Shown in pieces: positions 59,144-64,000 of a stretch of DNA of 64,000 bases. The translations under genes were made by a program, and so were the position numbers. Below the pieces are notes generated by a model, which saw only the letters and a list, made by a program, of their open reading frames with translations, searched no databases and was not told the origin of the DNA. How positions within the stretch are numbered: the stretch's first letter is position 1; each line of letters begins with the position of its first letter. The stretch is from contig NC_087081.1 in the NCBI RefSeq assembly GCF_026151205.1, positions 2,919,246 through 2,983,245 of the forward strand, written 5' to 3'. The stretch comes from Bolinopsis microptera. Its lineage: Eukaryota; Ctenophora; Tentaculata; Lobata; Bolinopsidae.

Positions 59144-60352
59144 CAGTTTAAAACTAGTTAACGATGAGAAGCAAAATTATGTTTATATATATATTTAATC
59201 GTTATCATATTTATATAAGAAAAATATAACAATAGATCTTTATAAAGAAAAATATAACAATAGATGATAATATAATATGCAAGAACTCAAATCTCGTGTC
59301 AAAAGCAGCGGTGCTAATAACTGTAAAAACTAAAAATATTTAGAAAATTGTAAGATATTGGTTATTTATTAAATACTTTATTTTAGAAAGTGAGGTGGTA
59401 GGTCACTCTATCCATTAGTCATCCCGTATAAAGCGTATTTGTAAAACTGTTGCGAAACTTATTTATAATAAACTGTGCGATGAGCTTTACTTTTCTTCTA
59501 AAAGCCAACTTGCTCCAGAAAGAAGTTTAATAATGAAAATAGGCTGCACTACAAGTTTGGTATATAATATGCAGGACCAATGAGAAGAACTGAATAAAAC
59601 ATGAAGGAATTTAAACCCTCCAAATCTGCATCATTCCTAACATTGTTTAGAGATAAAATTCCCAGAACTTGAACTGAAAATGATCAAAAGTGCTCAGTTT
59701 TGAAATCCAAACTTGCAGGATATTTTAATCGGGATCAGGCGTCTGAAATTGCATTTAAACCACATTCCGCAGACTCCACGAATCAATACTGAAGGGATTA
59801 AGATGTATTTAGCATAACCAAAAGTGAAACGACTCTCAAACGAGTTGGGCTCCCATTTCGATTAGATGACGTAAACTGGATGATTTATAGGAGCTTTCTA
59901 AACTGGTTAGAGTTTAAATATCTTGATGTACATCAGGAAATGCAAGGCGGATGTGCATTGTGCAATGCTATAAAAATACGCTCAATAATATCGTTCAAAA
60001 CAAAAATACCCAAAACACGATCGTAAAACACTGCTAATCGATCGAATAGCTGACAATTGGACAGTCACTGTTAGATCGAATTAGCGGCGTCTACCAAAAT
60101 TTAAACTGCAAAACGTGTAGTTGCCCACTGGTCTACCAGTGTATTATTACATGAATCTAACCACTAAACGGCAGCAAGAAACTGTAATGAACTGAGAAGA
60201 AGACGTGATGTCTGGAAAATGCAAGATAAAGAGTCTTCTAAATGGTGAAAGTGAGGGAAGTGTAGTGAGGAGAAATCAGGAAGGCTGGGTCAGCGAGGCG
60301 AGTACTGATTGTGTAGGGTAAGTGGGTGCTAGGTAAGATAGCCGAGTAAGAG

Positions 60353-61925
60353 GGTAAGTGGGCAGGATGTTCAGGGGAGGGTGACTAAGGAGGGTGACCA
60401 GAGAGGATGGTGACCAGGGAGGAGGGTAAGTGGGCAGGATGTTCAGGGGAGGGTGACTAGGGAGGGTGACCAGAGAGGAGGGTGACCAGGGAGGAGGGTA
60501 AGTGGGCAGGATGTTCAGGGGAGGGTGACTAAGGAGGGTGACCAGAGAGGAGGGTGACCAGGGAGGAGGGTGACTAGGGAGGAGGGTGACTAGGGAGGAG
60601 GGTGACCAGGGAGGAGGGTGAACAAGGGAGGAGGGTGACTAGGGAGGAGGGTGACTAGGGAGGAGGGTGACTAGGGAGGAGGGTGACTAGGGAGGAGGGT
60701 GACCAGGGAGGAGGGTGAACAAGGGAGGAGGGTGACTAGGGAGGAGGGTGGCTAGGGAGGAGGGTGACTAGGGAGGAGGGTGACTAGGGAGGAGGGTGAC
60801 CAGGGAGGAGGGTGACCAGGGAGGAGGGTGACCAGGGAGGAGGGTGACTAGGGAGGGTGACCAGAGAGGAGGGTGACCAGGGAGGAGGGTGACCAGGGAG
60901 AAGGGTGACCAGGGAGGAGGGTGAATAGGGAGGAGGGTGACTAGGGAGGAGGGTGACTAGGGAGGAGGGTGACCAGGGAGGAGGGTGAACAAGGGAGGAG
61001 GGTGACTAGGGAGGAGGGTGACTAGGGAGGAGGGTGAATAGGGAGGAGGGTGACTAGGGAGGAGGGTGACTAGGGAGGAGGGTGACCAGGGAGGAGGGTG
61101 AACAAGGGAGGAGGGTGACTAGGGAGGAGGGTGACCAGGGAGGAGGGTGAACAAGGGAGGAGGGTGACTAGGGAGGAGGGTGGCTAGGGAGGAGGGTGAC
61201 TAGGGAGGAGGGTGACTAGGGAGGAGGGTGACCAGGGAGGAGGGTGACCAGGGAGGAGGGTGACCAGGGAGGAGGGTGACTAGGGAGGGTGACCAGAGAG
61301 GAGGGTGACCAGGGAGGAGGGTGACCAGGGAGAAGGGTGACCAGGGAGGAGGGTGAATAGGGAGGAGGGTGACTAGGGAGGAGGGTGACTAGGGAGGAGG
61401 GTGACCAGGGAGGAGGGTGAACAAGGGAGGAGGGTGACTAGGGAGGAGGGTGACTAGGGAGGAGGGTGAATAGGGAGGAGGGTGACTAGGGAGGAGGGTG
61501 ACTAGGGAGGAGGGTGACCAGGGAGGAGGGTGAACAAGGGAGGAGGGTGACTAGGGAGAAGGGTGACTAGGGAGGAGGGTGACTAGGGAGGAGGGTGACC
61601 AGGGAGGAGGGTGACCAGGGAGGAGGGTGACTAGGGAGGAGGGTGACTAGGGAGGGTGACCAGGGAGGAGGGTGACCAGAGAGGAGGGTGACTAGGGAGG
61701 AGGGTGACCAGGGAGGAGGGTGACTAGGGAGGAGGGTGACTAGGGAGGAGGGTGACTAGAGAGGAGGGTGACTAGGGAGGAGGGTGACTAGGGAGGAGGG
61801 TGACTAGGGAGGAGGGTGACTAGGGAGGAGCGTGACTAGAGAGGAGGGTGACCAGGGAGGAGGGTGACTAGGGAGGAGGGTGACTAGGGAGGAGGGTGAC
61901 TAGGGAGGAGGGTGACTAGGGAGGG
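60353..61925. repeat. 16-bp G-rich satellite with higher-order duplication
   Basis: Begins with three 72-bp units (marker GTGGGCAGGATG at 60358, 60430, 60502), then runs as 16-bp units (GACTAGGGAGGAGGGT and variants). Rare variants recur at exactly 432 bp: GTGGCTAGGG at 60748 and 61180, GGGAGGGTGACCAGAGAGG at 60851 and 61283. 432 is 27 units, so a long block was duplicated as a whole. The plus strand is dense in GGG runs. Confidence 0.95.
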
Positions 61926-62131
61926 CTGTACAAAGGTAGCAGGCAGGACCGGGGAGGAACAAAAGAACTAACTATCTCACTAACAAACTAACTCAGCGCG
62001 CAATGCGCATATATTGACACAATGGAGCGACCTGACACCCACAATGGGAGCGCGGAAATTGAGGGAGTTCCTCTGACAAATGGAAAGAGGGTGTTGGGGG
62101 AGCTGGGAGTCACGAGGTTTGGTGGTGATGA

Positions 62132-62209
62132 CCAATCACAGGGCGAGTAGGCGGTCACGTGGTGTGTGTCCTCCAGTGGGAGAGAAGAGAGACCACTGGA
62201 CTATATAAT
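62132..62209 (+). promoter_or_regulatory. CCAAT/E-box module with TATA-like box
   Basis: CCAAT at 62132, CACGTG at 62156 (24 bp), and TATATAA at about 62203. This is the most promoter-like of the modules, but no coding start follows. Confidence 0.42.
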
Positions 62210-63205
62210 GTATCATGAGATCTTAACAGAAGTGCGATATATAATTATATTATTCGGACTGTTTAGTACCTGCAATCTGCATGCTTTACACGATATACGT
62301 ACAATTTAGATAAGCCACGCAAGGTTGTTCGAGGCCTACATACTTACACAATATATTATATAATACGTTATTAAGAATAAGATTAATGTAAATGTAGCTG
62401 GATATTAGATATGAAATATTTTATATTAAATCCATAATTCACCGAAGAGCCTCCATTTGTATTCTGAGTTACGAAACGTTTTGAATTTGTCTTCATATCG
62501 ATTACAGCATTTAAACAATATAGAATTCAGTTTACAGGTAAATACCTTCACAAATGTGGACAAATTATGTTTTAAGGAGATTTTGTGGCTAGAAATTCAC
62601 AAATTGGGAAATTCAACAGTATACCTAGTTCTTTTATTAAGTTGAACCCATCTTGCTGCAGTATTAATTCGTGGCCAATTTTTCCAGTATGAAATATGTT
62701 GGCAGGATAATTCTATCAAGTTTCCAGTATACAAACAAAATTTCGTTAAATAATCCGTTTTACCGAACATTCCTAGTCCATAGATTACATCACCTCTCAT
62801 TTCCGGAAAGAGGGAACCGTACCAAATTAGAAACATTTTATCCGAAAATAAAAATCATACGTCTAAGATGAACTTCCATCGATTCGAGGACCGGAAATAC
62901 AACTTAAACACGGCAACTTTTGTCTTCAACAAATACAATACGTTCCTACAGAGTGCAGACAAGGTGCCTTGTACTACAACGACACTTGAACAACCTCAAA
63001 ACTGAAGATGAAGCGCCATTACCCAAGTTCCTAGCAGTTACCATTACTATTACCACGTAAGGTAGAGAGAGAGAGATGAGCATCAGAAAACAAAGCGTCA
63101 ATACTAAGTTCAATAAACAGAGTGGGTGGAAGTGTAGCCATCAAATGAGTCGTTATCGAAACTGTAGGCATAACACGTCTAGACAAAATTATTACCAGCA
63201 AGCAG

Positions 63206-63251
63206 CCAATCATACTGTCGAGTACTCGTCACGTGGCGAGGGGGATCCAAT
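63206..63251 (+). promoter_or_regulatory. CCAAT/E-box/CCAAT module
   Basis: CCAAT at 63206, CACGTG at 63230 (24 bp) and CCAAT at 63247 (17 bp). Same geometry as at 20511/20534/20551. Confidence 0.45.
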
Positions 63252-64000
63252 GAGAAAGCAGAGAATTTAAAGTTGAAAGTGGCAATTACAGGAGGTGCAT
63301 GCGCTCAAAATATATTTGGAATTTCTGAACAGTGGTAGAGAGGAATGCGAACGGGAGAGCAAAGCACGGCCAGGTACGGGTAAGAACTGAGAAGTGACTA
63401 GTGAGATGAAGGTGGTGAAGAGTCACTAGTTACTAGTGCCGTAGTTACTGGTACCGTATACCGCAACATATGGGTGGACATTTCAAGACATCAACAGGAG
63501 CGCCATGATGGAATTCATGGGAGTAATCCTGGTTTTCAGAGCGAGCTAGAGTAAGTCTGAGCTTGGGGGGTTGGGGTTTAGATCCGGTTAGAGGAGGACA
63601 GGGTCAGTTCGGATAAAATGGCACCTCAAAAATATTACTTAGTATTACATACTAACATAAGTAATACTAATTACATATTATCATGACTTTATTATACGAG
63701 CAGGCTTGTAGCAGGCTTGTACGCACAGGAAGCAGACATATCTGGTGGGTTGGTGCATTAATTCATCACTATTGAGCTGGTGATGGTTAAACGTTACTTA
63801 ATCAAGCCCAGCGGGAATAAGGCTTCCTTTTGGCTTTTTTCGTGGCTGTCACGAAAAAAATAGAAATAAGAAAGAATGCGGGTTATTAAAAGATTTTTTG
63901 AGAGGTGATTGGAACATTTGAACAAGGAGGTGATCAAATGTAGGTATAATAATAATGATCAGATTGTTGGACAAGTGTTACCAGAGGTGTGACAGGCAGC

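Larger units (their letters stand above)
55036..60352. other. noncoding DNA
   Basis: No exon recognised; a 102-codon minus frame at 56525-56217 has no domain. Contains the E-box group at 56523-56599, a MITE-like inverted repeat (57174-57310) and stem-loops near 59.1 kb. Confidence 0.45.
61926..64000. other. noncoding DNA with two CCAAT/E-box modules
   Basis: No exon recognised; open frames at 62457-62871 and 63076-63270 have no domain. Confidence 0.45.

Noticed and set aside
1-64000. tRNA, rRNA or snRNA genes
   Set aside because: I looked for tRNA A/B-box pairs and known conserved rRNA/snRNA segments and found none; a covariance search would be needed to exclude diverged genes.

Overview
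This window is eukaryotic and almost certainly from an invertebrate animal. It is AT-rich, has no operons or ribosome-binding sites, and has no long real ORFs. The one clear gene is split into eleven short exons with GT/AG borders, on the minus strand. The DNA around it is full of minisatellites and transposon debris: a LINE tail with target duplication, a hAT-like element with an 8-bp duplication, Helitron-like copies, MITE-like foldbacks and a probable LTR remnant. Nothing here fixes the phylum; a cnidarian, spiralian or similar marine invertebrate would fit.

The gene is the 5' part of a Sidekick-like immunoglobulin-superfamily adhesion receptor. It starts at 42831 and is read leftwards. 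Exon 1 encodes a signal peptide. Exons 2-4, 5-7, 8-9 and 10-11 encode Ig domains 1 to 4. All ten intron phases agree across the chain (1237 coding nt, 412 codons plus one base), and introns between Ig domains are phase 1. The last visible exon ends in phase 1 at 24435, so the rest (two more Ig domains, fibronectin III repeats and the membrane anchor in known Sidekicks) must lie beyond the left edge. The first 24.4 kb would then be one very large intron or include unrelated intergenic DNA.

Layout. 1-24 kb: noncoding, with a small foldback element (3.6 kb), a 17-bp satellite (4.5 kb), a hAT-like element carrying a 57-bp minisatellite (6.4-7.7 kb), a LINE fragment (13.6-14.3 kb), a 21-bp E-box array (15.6-16.0 kb), a Helitron-like copy (18.5-19.1 kb) and an LTR-like remnant (23.3-23.7 kb). 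24.4-42.9 kb: the Sidekick-like exons, with introns holding at least eight tandem arrays, a second Helitron copy and long RNA-foldback sequences. 43.4-43.9 kb: a 9-bp G-rich array upstream of the start codon. 44-64 kb: mostly noncoding, with a third Helitron copy, one possible isolated transmembrane exon (49.2 kb), a MITE-like inverted repeat (57.2 kb) and a 1.6-kb G-rich 16-bp satellite with 432-bp higher-order duplication (60.3-61.9 kb).

The most unusual signal is regulatory. The palindrome CACGTG is several-fold over-represented by hand count. In at least nine places a CCAAT box lies exactly 23-24 bp from it (5' base to 5' base, same orientation), and in five places a second CCAAT follows 16-17 bp downstream. 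CACGTG also occurs 16 times at exactly 21-bp steps in one array and twice, plus a one-base variant, at 21-bp steps in another. This looks like a dispersed, helically phased CCAAT/E-box module rather than chance. All calls come from reading the sequence and remembered family knowledge; no search was run.
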